The notes below the pieces were generated by a model that was not told the DNA's origin, made no database searches, and worked only from the letters and a program-made list of their open reading frames with translations. A stretch of 64,000 nucleotides of DNA from Microbulbifer salipaludis (GTDB lineage Bacteria; Pseudomonadota; Gammaproteobacteria; Pseudomonadales; Cellvibrionaceae): positions 1,240,001 through 1,304,000 of the forward strand of contig NZ_JAEKJR010000002.1 in the NCBI RefSeq assembly GCF_017303155.1, read 5' to 3'. The number at the start of each line of letters is the position of its first letter. Within the stretch, counting starts at the first letter, position 1. A program made the position numbers and the translations under genes. This document shows positions 53,569-62,630 of the stretch, one piece after another.

Positions 53569-53756
53569 TGATATAACATCGCCCTGTAGTGGCACACTGA
53601 ATTTGGCCGCCTGGGTTTGAGTGATATTGTCTTGCTCAACGCTTTGCTTCACTTTTATGTTGCTCTCCGGGCTCGCAAATTAATACAAAAGTGTGCGTGC
53701 TCGCCTGGTGCGCCTTATCCGGCGCTAGAAGCGCCTTTCAAAATGCTGGGGGAAAA

Positions 53757-54341
53757 ATGAAAAAATTTAAAGCTCTACTTGCGTCTGTGTTCGCGTTGCT
53801 TCTTGGTGGTTGTGTCAATAATGTCACTTATGACTTGTCCTCTTATATGCCTGAAGATTCCGTTGGGGTACGTGATGCCAGGGAGATTAAGCGGCTAGAA
53901 ACAACAGAAGTAGATGGCATAAAGCATGCACTGTATATCGGGGAAAATAACCTAGTTCCGGGCCCGGAGGTTCTGGTGGGCTCTAAGCTAGGATCTATAA
54001 AGGAGCGCGCAGGAATCAACGACCTCCAGGAGGTAGCTCTTCTTGAGTTTGATTTAGTTTTGTGGTTTCCCCGGCACAGAGCTCTTCTTGCCGGCGCGGC
54101 CATGGCGGGTGGAGGTTACGCGCTTGGGATTGCGGGTCAGGCTATGTTATCGGACGGTGAGCTCAATTCAGACGGTGTTATAGCCAAAATATCTTTAGAA
54201 GCAGCAGGATCTCAATATAGCTGTTCTGCATTTGTTGACGACTATGATGCGGTCGGTGCGTTAATGGGTTATCGGGTGAGTGGTGTGGAGTTACAGTCAA
54301 CCTTCAATCGGGCAATTGAAGAATGCATCAAAAAGCTGTGA
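53757..54341 (+). CDS. Small orphan lipoprotein
   Basis: A 194-residue lipoprotein: signal peptide MKKFKALLASVFALLLGGC with lipobox LLGGC (C19), preceded by GGGGGAA (53748-53754) upstream of ATG 53757. The mature sequence has LYIGENNLVPGPEVLVG, EVALLEFDLVLWFPRHRALLAGAAMAGGGYALGIAG and later SGVELQSTFNRAIEECIKKL. A hydrophobic patch (about 115-140) may insert in the membrane. No family recognised. It is the last gene of the AT-rich region before core-like genes resume. Confidence 0.75.
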   Translation: MKKFKALLASVFALLLGGCVNNVTYDLSSYMPEDSVGVRDAREIKRLETTEVDGIKHALYIGENNLVPGPEVLVGSKLGSIKERAGINDLQEVALLEFDLVLWFPRHRALLAGAAMAGGGYALGIAGQAMLSDGELNSDGVIAKISLEAAGSQYSCSAFVDDYDAVGALMGYRVSGVELQSTFNRAIEECIKKL

Positions 54342-54420
54342 GTATCGAACTCCGATTTTGCCGTTTCTAACACATGAATGAAGGGCGGCGGGAACCTAAC
54401 CGTCGCGCCTCTGTGGCAAT

Positions 54421-55590
54421 TTAGTCCCGTCGCAGCTCGTCTTTAATTGCAATCGGGTTCGGGAAGTTCAGCACCACGATATAGGAAGACACCAGGAAGG
54501 TCAGAATCGCGGTGGCCTGGATCAGGTGTGAGGCTTTACTGCCGATCAGCTGCTGGCTGACCGCCAGGAATGCGATCAGCAGCGAGAACTCGCTGATTTG
54601 CCCGAGGCGGAAGCCGATATCCCACGCCAATATCTTGCGCTCACTCTGCTGCCCGAGCAGGTAGCGAAAAATCACTGGTTTGATGGTCAGTACCGCAATC
54701 GCGGCCACCACTGCGGGTAGGGCGATTTCCGGCACCATATCCAGGTGGAACTGGGCCCCAAGGCTGAAGAAAAACAGAATCAGGAAGAAATCCCGCAGCG
54801 GTTTCAGGCTGATGGCAATGTATTGGGCGATGGGGCTGGTGGCGAGGGTAATCCCAGCGATAAAGGCACCGATTTCCCGCGACAGACCGACGACTTCCGC
54901 GAGCTCGGCAAGGCCCATGCACCAGCCCAGGGCGAGCAGAAAGACGTATTCGTGGAAGCGGTCAAACTTGCTGAGCAGCGGCTGCAGAACGTAGCGCACG
55001 GCAGCCCAGGCAAAACCGATGAGCAGTGGCAGGGCGGCGAAGGAAGTGCCCAGCTGCGCAAAGTCGACGGAGCCGGTGCTGCCGCTCAGCAGGATCATCA
55101 GGCAGGTGATGGCGACGAAGTCCTGGAACAACAGTAGGCCGACCATCATCTCGCCGAGATGTTTGTGGTGCAGCACGGTGGTGGGCAGTAACTTGATGCC
55201 GATAATGGTGCTGGAGAACATCATCGCCATACCAATGACCCAGCTTTCCGTGTCGGTAAAGCCGAACAGCCGGCCAATGCCGTAGCCCATGGCGAGGAAT
55301 ACGCCGCAACTGATGACGCCCACAAAGGTCGCTTTGCGCAGTACCGCAATGAGTGCCTTGGGCTGCATATCGAGCCCCAGCAGGAACAGCAGGAAGATGA
55401 TGCCGATGCTGGACATTTCCGCCATCAGGTTGACGTTGTCGATTACGGCCAGGCCGGAGGGACCGAGTAGGCAACCGAGCGCAATGTAGGCGACGAGTAG
55501 AGGCTGGCGGCCCCAAAGTGCCAGTGACGCAACGATGGCGGCACCGGTAAAGATCAGGAAGAACGACTGGAATAGCGAGGCTTCAGGCAC
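54421..55590 (-). CDS. Monovalent cation:proton antiporter (CPA2 family)
   Basis: A 389-residue membrane protein with about eleven or twelve helices of the Na+/H+ or K+/H+ exchanger domain: LGCLLGPSGLAVI, FLLFLLGLDMQPKAL, MFSSTIIGIKLLPT, LLLFQDFVAITCLMILL, EIGAFIAGITLATSPIA and FFFSLGAQFHLDMVPEI. The overall pattern is KefB/CPA2-like. It lacks the C-terminal TrkA-N nucleotide-binding domain of KefB/KefC, so it is the transport core only. G+C is again that of the core chromosome; the start at 55588-55590 is an ATG. Confidence 0.93.
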   Translation of the reverse strand: MPEASLFQSFFLIFTGAAIVASLALWGRQPLLVAYIALGCLLGPSGLAVIDNVNLMAEMSSIGIIFLLFLLGLDMQPKALIAVLRKATFVGVISCGVFLAMGYGIGRLFGFTDTESWVIGMAMMFSSTIIGIKLLPTTVLHHKHLGEMMVGLLLFQDFVAITCLMILLSGSTGSVDFAQLGTSFAALPLLIGFAWAAVRYVLQPLLSKFDRFHEYVFLLALGWCMGLAELAEVVGLSREIGAFIAGITLATSPIAQYIAISLKPLRDFFLILFFFSLGAQFHLDMVPEIALPAVVAAIAVLTIKPVIFRYLLGQQSERKILAWDIGFRLGQISEFSLLIAFLAVSQQLIGSKASHLIQATAILTFLVSSYIVVLNFPNPIAIKDELRRD

Positions 55591-55707
55591 TGCGCATCCT
55601 TGTAGCAGACTAAGCGGTTCGGGTTGTGTGCATTATCGGCTCTGAATGCGCACGTTTTCAATGGCTGTGATGACGCAGCGACGTCCCTGTCGCCGATAGG
55701 TCGCGTC

Positions 55708-57375
55708 TCAGAGTTTGAACCAGCGCAAGTTTTCTCCCTCCGGGGAGAGCACCGGCTGCGCGCATTTTTCCCCTGGCGGGTTCGCCAAAATGGAGCGCGC
55801 CTGCTGGATAAATTCCTGCAGGGGCATCGCCAGCACTTGTGGCGCTGCGTCTTCACCATCGAATGTCAGGGTAAGCGGTGCGTCACCCTCGATGCCCTGG
55901 TAACGCCAGACGCCGTTTCCGGTATCGTACTGATAATAGGGCAGCATACGCGCGCCATATTCCGCGATCAGTTCAATGGCGTCGATCAGGTAATCGACGG
56001 TTTCCTCGTCGAGGAAATAATTGAAGTTCAGGCGAACCCAACCGGGCTTGAGAATGCTTTCGCCCTCACTCACCAGCTTTTCAATGGCGGTGCTCTGCGC
56101 GTCGGTGAGATGCAGCAGGTGGTGGCCATAGGGGCCGGCACAGGAGCAGCCACCGCGCACCTGAATACCGAACAGATCGTTCAGCAGGGCGACCACGAAG
56201 CCGTGATGCAGCGGTTTGCCGTCGTGCAGCAGGTGCAGCGATACGATGCTGACCCGTTCTGCCGCGGTTCCGCCGAGTATCTCGATGTTTTCGTTAGTCG
56301 ACCAGCGCGCGAAGGCGCGTGTAATCCAGGCCGCCTCGCGGGCTTCGATGGTGTCTGCGCCCACCTGGTCCTTGAGCGCAAAGGCCATGCCTGCGCGCAC
56401 GGATTCAACGATGGCGGGGGTGCCCGCTTCCTCGCGGCGTTCGCCGGCGGGCAGGTAGGTGTGGCGTCCGGGGCTTACCCAGGACACAGTGCCGCCGCCG
56501 GTCACCGCCGGTTGAGATTCCGGCAGCAGGTTTTTGCGCACCACGAGGATGCCCGGCGTACCGGGGCCGCCCACAAATTTATGCGGAGAGAGGAACAGTG
56601 CGTCTTTACTGGCGAGATCGTCCTCGCCCTGCACATTGATGCCCACGTAGGGGCCGGCGGCGGCGTAATCCCAGAAAGACAGGGCGCCGTTCTGGTGGAG
56701 CAGTCGGGTCACCGCTTCGACGTCGGTGCGTATGCCGGTCACGTTGGAGGCAGCGGAAAAACTGCCGATTTTCATGGGGCGCGCCGCGTACTTATCGAGT
56801 GCGGCCTGCAGGGCTTGCAGGTCGACGCCCCCCGCGTCGTTTTGCGGAATGGTCACCACCTCGGCGACGGATTCCCGCCACGGCAGGTCATTGGAGTGGT
56901 GCTCGTAGGGGCCGATAAACACCACCGGGCGCTTTTCTTCGGGGATACTGCCCGGCTCGCCGCCCAGGCGCTGGTAACTGTCTGCACGGAGGCCCAGGCA
57001 ATCCACCAGACGGTTGACGGCGGCGGTGGCACCGGCGCCGCAGAAGATGATGGCGTGGTCGTCGCCGGCGTTCACGGATTTGCGAATCGCAGCCCGCGCC
57101 TGCTCGCGGAACGCGGTGGTCTGGCGGCCAGTGGCGGAGGTTTCGGTGTGGGTGTTGGCGTACCACGGCAGCACACGGTTGCGGATCGCATCCTCAATAA
57201 AGCGCAGTGCGCGGCCGGAGGCGGTGTAATCGGCATAAATCAGCGGGCGCTGTCCGAAGGGTGTTTCCATTGGCATGCGTTCGCCAATGACATTGTTGCG
57301 GATGCGTTGCAGCAGGGATTCAGTGTCGGTGTCAGGTGCGTCGGGAACAGACGCGGCTTGTGCATGGCTGTGCAT
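55708..57375 (-). CDS. Class V PLP-dependent aminotransferase / cysteine-desulfurase-like
   Basis: A 555-residue protein of aminotransferase class V. The PLP lysine is in LFLSPHKFVGGPGTPGIL (about 233). YADYTASGRALRFIE starts the fold; FCGAGATAAVN, YEHHSNDLPW and DYAAAGPYVGIN are PLP contact regions. The active-site Cys region VRGGCSCAGPYGHHLL (about 425) looks like desulfurases/selenocysteine lyases. It has about 100 residues more than NifS/SufS proteins, including a C-terminal extension. The substrate is unknown. The AsnC-family gene upstream is a likely regulator of this gene. Confidence 0.9.
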   Translation of the reverse strand: MHSHAQAASVPDAPDTDTESLLQRIRNNVIGERMPMETPFGQRPLIYADYTASGRALRFIEDAIRNRVLPWYANTHTETSATGRQTTAFREQARAAIRKSVNAGDDHAIIFCGAGATAAVNRLVDCLGLRADSYQRLGGEPGSIPEEKRPVVFIGPYEHHSNDLPWRESVAEVVTIPQNDAGGVDLQALQAALDKYAARPMKIGSFSAASNVTGIRTDVEAVTRLLHQNGALSFWDYAAAGPYVGINVQGEDDLASKDALFLSPHKFVGGPGTPGILVVRKNLLPESQPAVTGGGTVSWVSPGRHTYLPAGERREEAGTPAIVESVRAGMAFALKDQVGADTIEAREAAWITRAFARWSTNENIEILGGTAAERVSIVSLHLLHDGKPLHHGFVVALLNDLFGIQVRGGCSCAGPYGHHLLHLTDAQSTAIEKLVSEGESILKPGWVRLNFNYFLDEETVDYLIDAIELIAEYGARMLPYYQYDTGNGVWRYQGIEGDAPLTLTFDGEDAAPQVLAMPLQEFIQQARSILANPPGEKCAQPVLSPEGENLRWFKL

Positions 57376-57445
57376 GGCTACCTCAATATACTGCGCCCGC
57401 GGGGATCGCCCGCAGGCTTTACGTTAAACAGTAATTGAGCTGGGG

Positions 57446-57916
57446 TTATTCTCCCGGCGGTATGGGCAGCTGCGTGGTGCTCTTGATCTGCTCCATGGCG
57501 AAATTGGAGGCGACATCGGAGATCCCCGAGTGCGCGATCAGCTTTTTATAAAAGCGATCATAGGCGGCCACATCGCTGACCACGATTCTCAGAATGTAGT
57601 CGTAGTCTCCCGCCATGCGGTAGCAATCGACTACCTCGGGCAAGTCCGCCATCGCGTCGGAAAAAGACTCCGCCCACTCTGCGCTGTGCTGGTTGGTTTT
57701 TACCTGGGCAAAAACCGAGACCGGCAGGCCGAGTACCTCGGCGTCCAGCAGTGCCACCTTGCGGCGAATGATGCCGCTTTTCTCCAGTTTCTGTATCCGG
57801 CGCCAGCACGGGGTTTTGGTAAGCCCTACGCGCTCGGCCAGCTCTTCGATGGAGAGACTAACATCAGATTGAAGGATGGCAAGAAGTTGTCGATCAATCG
57901 CGTCGAGTGAGGACAT
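57446..57916 (-). CDS. Lrp/AsnC-family transcriptional regulator
   Basis: A 156-residue Lrp/AsnC regulator: helix-turn-helix (DAIDRQLLAILQSDVSLSIEELAERVGLTKTPCWRRIQKLEKSG), then a RAM domain with the MAGDYDYILRIVVSDVAAYDRFY ligand turn. The KTPCWRRIQKLE recognition helix distinguishes it from the putA-linked paralogue at 14306. It lies 70 bp upstream of the class V aminotransferase gene, in the same direction, so it probably controls that gene and itself. The effector amino acid is unknown. Confidence 0.93.
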   Translation of the reverse strand: MSSLDAIDRQLLAILQSDVSLSIEELAERVGLTKTPCWRRIQKLEKSGIIRRKVALLDAEVLGLPVSVFAQVKTNQHSAEWAESFSDAMADLPEVVDCYRMAGDYDYILRIVVSDVAAYDRFYKKLIAHSGISDVASNFAMEQIKSTTQLPIPPGE

Positions 57917-58149
57917 AGTGCTACATATCTCCCTAAAACGCGGGGGTGTGTTTCATGTGGGGCGCCCAGAAAGCGGCCTTTAGCAACAAAATACCCCGGT
58001 GGTTTTGGTGGGCTCAGCGAGATCCGACGTCAGTTACCTGCAGAAGAACCCTTTGCTGTGCCCCTTGTCTTGCCGATAACGATAATCTCAGTTCCGGGGT
58101 GTCAGTAGTGGAATTTTTCTCAGCGTGCGGAGCCGCCGGCGGGAAATAC

Positions 58150-58172
58150 AAAAAAGCCGGGCAATGCCCGGC
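58150..58172 (-). terminator. Intrinsic terminator of phhA
   Basis: On the minus strand GCCGGGC (58172-58166), ATT loop, GCCCGGC (58162-58156), then TTTTTT from an A-run at 58150-58155. It lies 39 bp past the phhA stop. Confidence 0.9.
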
Positions 58173-58210
58173 CAAACAACAGGAATTTGTTGGAAAATTG
58201 TGCTGAAGCG

Positions 58211-59011
58211 TTATGCGGCTTCCTTGGGTGGGAACAACGGCTCGAAGAGTCCTGCAGCCATCGCTTCGCGCACCCGCGCCATCAGGTCGATCTCAGTGAG
58301 CTGCTGCAGGGTTTCCAGGCTGTCCAGCACATAGTAGATGGGTTGCACGATGTCGATGCGGTAAGGGGTGCGCAGAGCATCGACCACTTCAAAGTCGGCG
58401 CGCGCGGGGGCGTTGCTCAGTGCGTACAGGGTTTCCTTGGGCGATGACAGGATGCCGCCGCCGTAGATGCGCAGGCCGTCGTCGGTCTTCATCAGGCCGA
58501 ATTCCACCGTGAACCAGTACAGTCGCGCCAGGTACGCGCGCTCCTTGGGGGAGGCATTGAGGCCCAGTTCGCCGTATTTCTGCGTGAAATTCGCAAACGC
58601 CGGGTTGGTGAGCATGGCGCAGTGGCCAAAGATCTCGTGGAAAATATCCGGTTCCTGCAGGTAGTCGAATTCTTCCGGGGTGCGAATAAAGGTGGCCACC
58701 GGAAACTTGCGTTCGGACAGCAGGCGGAAGAAGGTTTCGAATCCGATCAGGGCGGGCACTCGAGCGCATTCCCAGCCGGTCTCGCGGCGCAGCACGTCGC
58801 TGACCTCGGCCAGCTGGGGAATGCGGTCGTGGGGCAGGTCAAGCAGATCCAGCCCGTGCAGGTACTCGTCACACGCACGGCCGGGAATCACGGCCAACTG
58901 GCGCTCGATCAATTGCCGCCAGGTGTCGTGCTCCAGTGCCGTGTACTCGATGAAGCCGTTGGCGTCTGGCTCCCGGGCAACGTACTTGCTGGGTTTTTTG
59001 CCACTGCTCAT
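58211..59011 (-). CDS. phhA: Phenylalanine-4-hydroxylase
   Basis: A 266-residue monomeric bacterial phenylalanine hydroxylase. The iron ligands are in HEIFGH (H125 and H130) and E170 in WFTVEFGL. RTPYRIDIVQPIYYVLDS is typical of bacterial PAH. It hydroxylates phenylalanine to tyrosine with tetrahydropterin and O2. It is read divergently from a TyrR-like regulator with a perfect TyrR box between them, as in the Pseudomonas phh system, where PhhR activates phhA. A pterin carbinolamine dehydratase gene (phhB) is not visible in the window. Confidence 0.97.
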   Translation of the reverse strand: MSSGKKPSKYVAREPDANGFIEYTALEHDTWRQLIERQLAVIPGRACDEYLHGLDLLDLPHDRIPQLAEVSDVLRRETGWECARVPALIGFETFFRLLSERKFPVATFIRTPEEFDYLQEPDIFHEIFGHCAMLTNPAFANFTQKYGELGLNASPKERAYLARLYWFTVEFGLMKTDDGLRIYGGGILSSPKETLYALSNAPARADFEVVDALRTPYRIDIVQPIYYVLDSLETLQQLTEIDLMARVREAMAAGLFEPLFPPKEAA

Positions 59012-59152
59012 GCTGATCTCCTGAGTGTGCGCGCGGTCGGTTGCCGCTGCGTCTGTTGTTATCGTCTCTCTATTCTTAGACAGCCGATGACCGCGAGGGC
59101 AGGGGAGGGGGTGTTGAAAATGCGCTAAAGCCGGTGCGCGGACTACACTTTT

Positions 59153-59170
59153 TGTAAACTAATGTTTACA
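59153..59170. promoter_or_regulatory. TyrR/PhhR binding box
   Basis: TGTAAA (59153-59158), CTAATG (59159-59164), TTTACA (59165-59170): an exact match to TGTAAA-N6-TTTACA. It is 8 bp before the regulator ATG and 142 bp from phhA. It overlaps where the ribosome binding site of the regulator would be, which suggests direct repression of the regulator, and activation of phhA from a distance. Confidence 0.9.
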
Positions 59171-59178
59171 GTTGGGCC

Positions 59179-60615
59179 ATGAGAATCGAAATAACCTGTT
59201 CCGATCGCGTGGGTATATTGCAAGAAATAATGTCAATATTCTCCGATTATCGGGTGAATGTCCGGTCTGGTGAAATTGGTGGTGACAGTGGAGACAAGGT
59301 CTACCTGTCGGCGCCGGGTCTGCTGGTAGCCCAGTACCAGTCCATTGAAAAGTCCCTGCACCGGGTACGCGGTGTGCGCCAGGTGCGGCGCATCGAGCTG
59401 ATTCCCTCGGAGCGGCGTCATTTTGAGCTGGATACCCTGCTGCGCCATGTAAAGGACCCGGTTCTGTCGGTGGATCGTGAGGGGCGCATCGTGGCGGCCA
59501 ACCAGGCGGCCGCGCGCGCCTTCGGCATCAGTCATAGCCAGGTTGCCGGTATGTCGCTACAGCGGTTTTTACCCAGGTTGCAGTTGGCGGAGCTGCTGCG
59601 CGGGATTACGGCGCCACGCTACGGCTTTCCCGTCACCGTGCGCGGCCAGGCGTTCACACTGGATTGGTCGCCGATTGCGCTGGCGGAAGCGCCCGGTGCG
59701 GTGGCGTCTCTGGCCGGTGCGGTGCTTACTCTGCAGCCGCGTGAAGGGGCGCAGGAACTAGCGGTGCCATTGCCGCAGGTACTGTGGGACCTCGACAAGC
59801 GCCGCGAGAGCTGTTTGCGCCTGCAGCAGATGGCGCCACTGCGGGAGCCGCTGTTGATCTGCGGTGAGCGAGGAACCGGCAAATCCACGTTCATGCGGGC
59901 GGCTTACTACCTCAGCCCGCTGGCGGAGCAGGGACAGGTGCGCGTGTTCTCCGGCGCGGTCTTTGGCGAACCACAGCTGGCGGAAGTGAAGGGCCTGTTC
60001 AGTGACACCATGGTGTTGCTGGACGACGCGGATACCGTTGCGATGCGCGTGCAGCAGGCACTGGCGGAGGCGCTGTTAAAAGGTTCTATCCGCGCTCGGC
60101 TGGTGCTGTCTGCGCATGCGCTTGAAACTCTGGCAGTCCCTCTGCAGCAGCTACTGGAGCCGCAGTGTGTTTATTTGCCGCCGCTTCGGGCCATGCGTCC
60201 GGCGCTGGGCGGATTTGCGGAAAAATTGCTTGAAAACACCGCTGCCGAGCTTTCCGCCAGCGCCAGGGAGGCACTGATGCTGCGCGATTGGCCGACAAAC
60301 CTGTCAGGCTTGAGCGACTGCCTGATGGCGGCCGCAGCCCACACTGCGGCGCGCGGTGCACCGGTGGTGGAGCTGGCTGATTTGCCGAGCGTTAACGCGC
60401 GCGAAATCTTGCCCTGGCAGGAGTGGGGGCGAGGGCTGACACTGAAGCAGCAGATGGAAAAGGTGGAGCGTTCGATTCTGCAGGAGCAGCTCGCCTCACA
60501 CAGTGGCGGCAGCCACTCCACCCGGGACCTGGCTGGGCGGCTGGGTATCTCTCATACTGCGATTGCCAACAAGTTGCGCAAGTACGGCCTGGTGCCTGAA
60601 GCGTCGGGCGATTAA
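59179..60615 (+). CDS. TyrR-family regulator with reduced AAA domain (PhhR-like)
   Basis: A 478-residue regulator: an ACT domain (about 1-75: ITCSDRVGILQEIMSIFSD), a PAS domain (about 82-185), an AAA+ core with Walker A GERGTGKSTF (229-238) and Walker B-like VLLDDAD (about 279-285), and a Fis-type helix-turn-helix at the C-terminus (LAGRLGISHTAIANKLRKYG, about 450-470). The GAFTGA loop that contacts sigma-54 is absent, as in TyrR proteins that act with sigma-70. The ESELFG-type part after Walker A is also missing, so the AAA domain is shorter and less typical than in E. coli TyrR. It is divergent from phhA, which it probably activates in response to phenylalanine or tyrosine. Confidence 0.92.
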   Translation: MRIEITCSDRVGILQEIMSIFSDYRVNVRSGEIGGDSGDKVYLSAPGLLVAQYQSIEKSLHRVRGVRQVRRIELIPSERRHFELDTLLRHVKDPVLSVDREGRIVAANQAAARAFGISHSQVAGMSLQRFLPRLQLAELLRGITAPRYGFPVTVRGQAFTLDWSPIALAEAPGAVASLAGAVLTLQPREGAQELAVPLPQVLWDLDKRRESCLRLQQMAPLREPLLICGERGTGKSTFMRAAYYLSPLAEQGQVRVFSGAVFGEPQLAEVKGLFSDTMVLLDDADTVAMRVQQALAEALLKGSIRARLVLSAHALETLAVPLQQLLEPQCVYLPPLRAMRPALGGFAEKLLENTAAELSASAREALMLRDWPTNLSGLSDCLMAAAAHTAARGAPVVELADLPSVNAREILPWQEWGRGLTLKQQMEKVERSILQEQLASHSGGSHSTRDLAGRLGISHTAIANKLRKYGLVPEASGD

Positions 60616-60947
60616 CGCTGGATGTTGCCCAGCAGAATGTCCTTGAACATGACGAAGTCCCCCCACAGGGAGTAGAGCGGGTTCTTGAAGGTGGCCGGGC
60701 GGTTGTGCTCGAAAAAGAAGTGCCCCGCCCAGGCAAATCCGTAACCGGCGACCGGCAGCGCAGCGAGCAGCTTCCAGTTTTGTGTGGCCAGCGCGGCGAT
60801 GAACAGGCCGATGACCAGTGCGGTACCCACAAAATGCAGCCGGCGACAGGTCAGGTTGCGGTGCTCGCTCAGGTAGTAGGGATAAAACTCCCTGAACGAG
60901 TTAAAGCGGGGTGCGGGTTTGTCTTGGTTGACAGGGGTTCCAGCCAT
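60612..60947 (-). CDS. Mpo1-like / DUF962 family membrane protein
   Basis: A 111-residue membrane protein of the DUF962 family: FREFYPYYLSEHRNLTCRRLHFVGT, then GYGFAWAGHFFFEHNRPATFKNPLYSLWGDFVMF. The YYLxEHxxxxxRRLHxxG and FFFEHNRPATFKxPxxSLxGDF segments are diagnostic. The yeast homologue Mpo1 is a dioxygenase of 2-hydroxy fatty acids, with iron bound by conserved His residues; the bacterial activity is not established. Its 3' end overlaps the stop of the TyrR-like gene by 4 bp (convergent). Confidence 0.9.
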   Translation of the reverse strand: MAGTPVNQDKPAPRFNSFREFYPYYLSEHRNLTCRRLHFVGTALVIGLFIAALATQNWKLLAALPVAGYGFAWAGHFFFEHNRPATFKNPLYSLWGDFVMFKDILLGNIQR

Positions 60948-61142
60948 TGCGCGAATCTCTTTTCGGTCGTCTTATTGTTTGATTGCCGTGATTTTACGGG
61001 GTCCGGTGGGCCAGCACTGGTTTACTCAGGACAGCCTTGTTCCCCAGTGTATGGCGGTGCGGGATTTAGACCAATCGATTCCAAATCTGTTAATGTTCAC
61101 GCCTTCAAAATTGTGATCACGTTTTAATTCCAGGGTAAATCT

Positions 61143-62366
61143 ATGGCCGGCCCACTCGCTCACCTCAAAGTTCTTGATCTCAGCCGGATTCTGGCGGGCC
61201 CTTGGGCCAGCCAGGTTTTGGCGGACTTCGGTGCCGAAGTTATCAAGGTGGAGCGGCCGGGCAAGGGCGACGATACCCGACAGTGGGGGCCTCCGTACCT
61301 GCAGGATGCAGCAGGGCAGGACACTGCCGATGCGGCCTACTATCTGAGCGCCAACCGCGGCAAGAAGTCCATTACCGTGGATATCACTCACCCGCGTGGC
61401 CAGGCGTTGCTCAGGGAGCTGGTCAAACAGTGCGACATCGTGCTGGAAAATTACAAAGTGGGTGGTTTGGAAAAGTACGGCCTCGATTACGCATCCATCA
61501 AGGCCATTCACCCGGGCATCATTTACTGCTCCATTACCGGATTCGGGCAGACCGGGCCCTACGCACAGCGTGCGGGGTACGATGCCATGATTCAGGGCAT
61601 GGGGGGCTTGATGAGCCTCACCGGGGTGCCAGAAGGGCAGCCCGGGGCCGGGCCACAGAAAGTGGGCGTGGCGGTGGCGGACCTGATGACGGGCATGTAC
61701 GCGGTGGCCGGCGTACTGGCGGCCGTGATTCACCGGGACCGAACGGGCGAAGGGCAGCAGATCGACCTCGCGCTGCTGGATACCCAGGTGGCCTGGCTCG
61801 CCAATCAGGCACAAAACTTCCTCACCTCCGGCAAGAGCCCTGAGCGCCAGGGCACGGCGCACCCGAATATCGTGCCGTACCAGGCGGTGCCCGCCAGCGA
61901 TGGCTACTTCATGCTTGCCGTGGGCAATGACAGTCAGTTTAAAAAGTTTTGCGAAATCGCCGGCTTGTCCGCGCTGGCCACCGATCCGGCCTACGCCACC
62001 AACAGTGCCCGGGTGCAGGCCCGCGACCAGCTGATACCGGTGATCGAGCGTGCAACCCGCGAGCGGGCGTCGTCGTGGTGGCTGGAGAAACTGAGCGCCG
62101 CACATGTGCCCTGTGGCCCAATCAATACGCTTGAGCAGGTGTTTGCCGACCCTCAGGTGCAGGCGCGTGGCATGGTGTTGGAGCAGGATCATCCCGCTGC
62201 GGGCAAGGTGAAGACTGTGCGCAACCCGCTGGGCTTTTCCGCGTCGCCGCTGGATTACTCCCAGGCACCGCCGACCCTGGGGCAGCACACCGACGAAGTT
62301 CTGTCGCAACAGCTTTGCCTCGACGATGATGAGATCGCCGCTCTGCACAGTGACGGCGTGGTGTAA
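61143..62366 (+). CDS. CaiB/BaiF family III CoA-transferase
   Basis: A 407-residue family III CoA-transferase. The N-terminal LAHLKVLDLSRILAGPWASQVLADFGAEVIKVERPGKGDDTRQWGPP is typical. The catalytic aspartate is D180 in GVAVADLMTGMYA, and YDAMIQGMGGLMSLTG precedes it. It moves CoA between dicarboxylic or aryl acids. The close resemblance to succinyl-CoA:glutarate CoA-transferases, together with gcdH in this window, makes a glutarate role possible (inference; the genes are 13 kb apart). It is transcribed alone. Confidence 0.93.
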   Translation: MAGPLAHLKVLDLSRILAGPWASQVLADFGAEVIKVERPGKGDDTRQWGPPYLQDAAGQDTADAAYYLSANRGKKSITVDITHPRGQALLRELVKQCDIVLENYKVGGLEKYGLDYASIKAIHPGIIYCSITGFGQTGPYAQRAGYDAMIQGMGGLMSLTGVPEGQPGAGPQKVGVAVADLMTGMYAVAGVLAAVIHRDRTGEGQQIDLALLDTQVAWLANQAQNFLTSGKSPERQGTAHPNIVPYQAVPASDGYFMLAVGNDSQFKKFCEIAGLSALATDPAYATNSARVQARDQLIPVIERATRERASSWWLEKLSAAHVPCGPINTLEQVFADPQVQARGMVLEQDHPAAGKVKTVRNPLGFSASPLDYSQAPPTLGQHTDEVLSQQLCLDDDEIAALHSDGVV

Positions 62367-62630
62367 TCGGCGGTGAGTGGGCCCGGAAGTGAATTCGGCG
62401 TCAATTGTGTAGAAACACACGCAGCACGCCACGAAGAATACGGTGACTACGCTAGTATCAATGCCTAGTATCAATACAGGGCTTTGAGGATGAGGGGATG
62501 GAACCTGCTCAGAAACGACGTTTGCCAAAAAATCTGCAGCTGGTCTTTCGTCGCATAGGCGAGCAATTACAGGCCCGTTACCAAGCTCGCTCTCGTTGTG
62601 CGCTGGCAGCTTCCCTCAGCGAGCGCCAGA

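Noticed and set aside
53569..53730. Possible further attC site between the two lipoprotein genes
   Set aside because: ATAACA at the left and GGCGCTAG at the right look like core ends, but only GCACACT/AGTGTGC pairs and the distances of the arms do not match; not good enough to call.
55624..57438. 604-codon plus-strand reading opposite the class V aminotransferase
   Set aside because: Shadow frame with no family pattern; extends across both gene ends without a plausible start.
61026..62528. 500-codon minus-strand reading opposite the CoA-transferase
   Set aside because: Shadow of a G+C-rich gene; no domain pattern.
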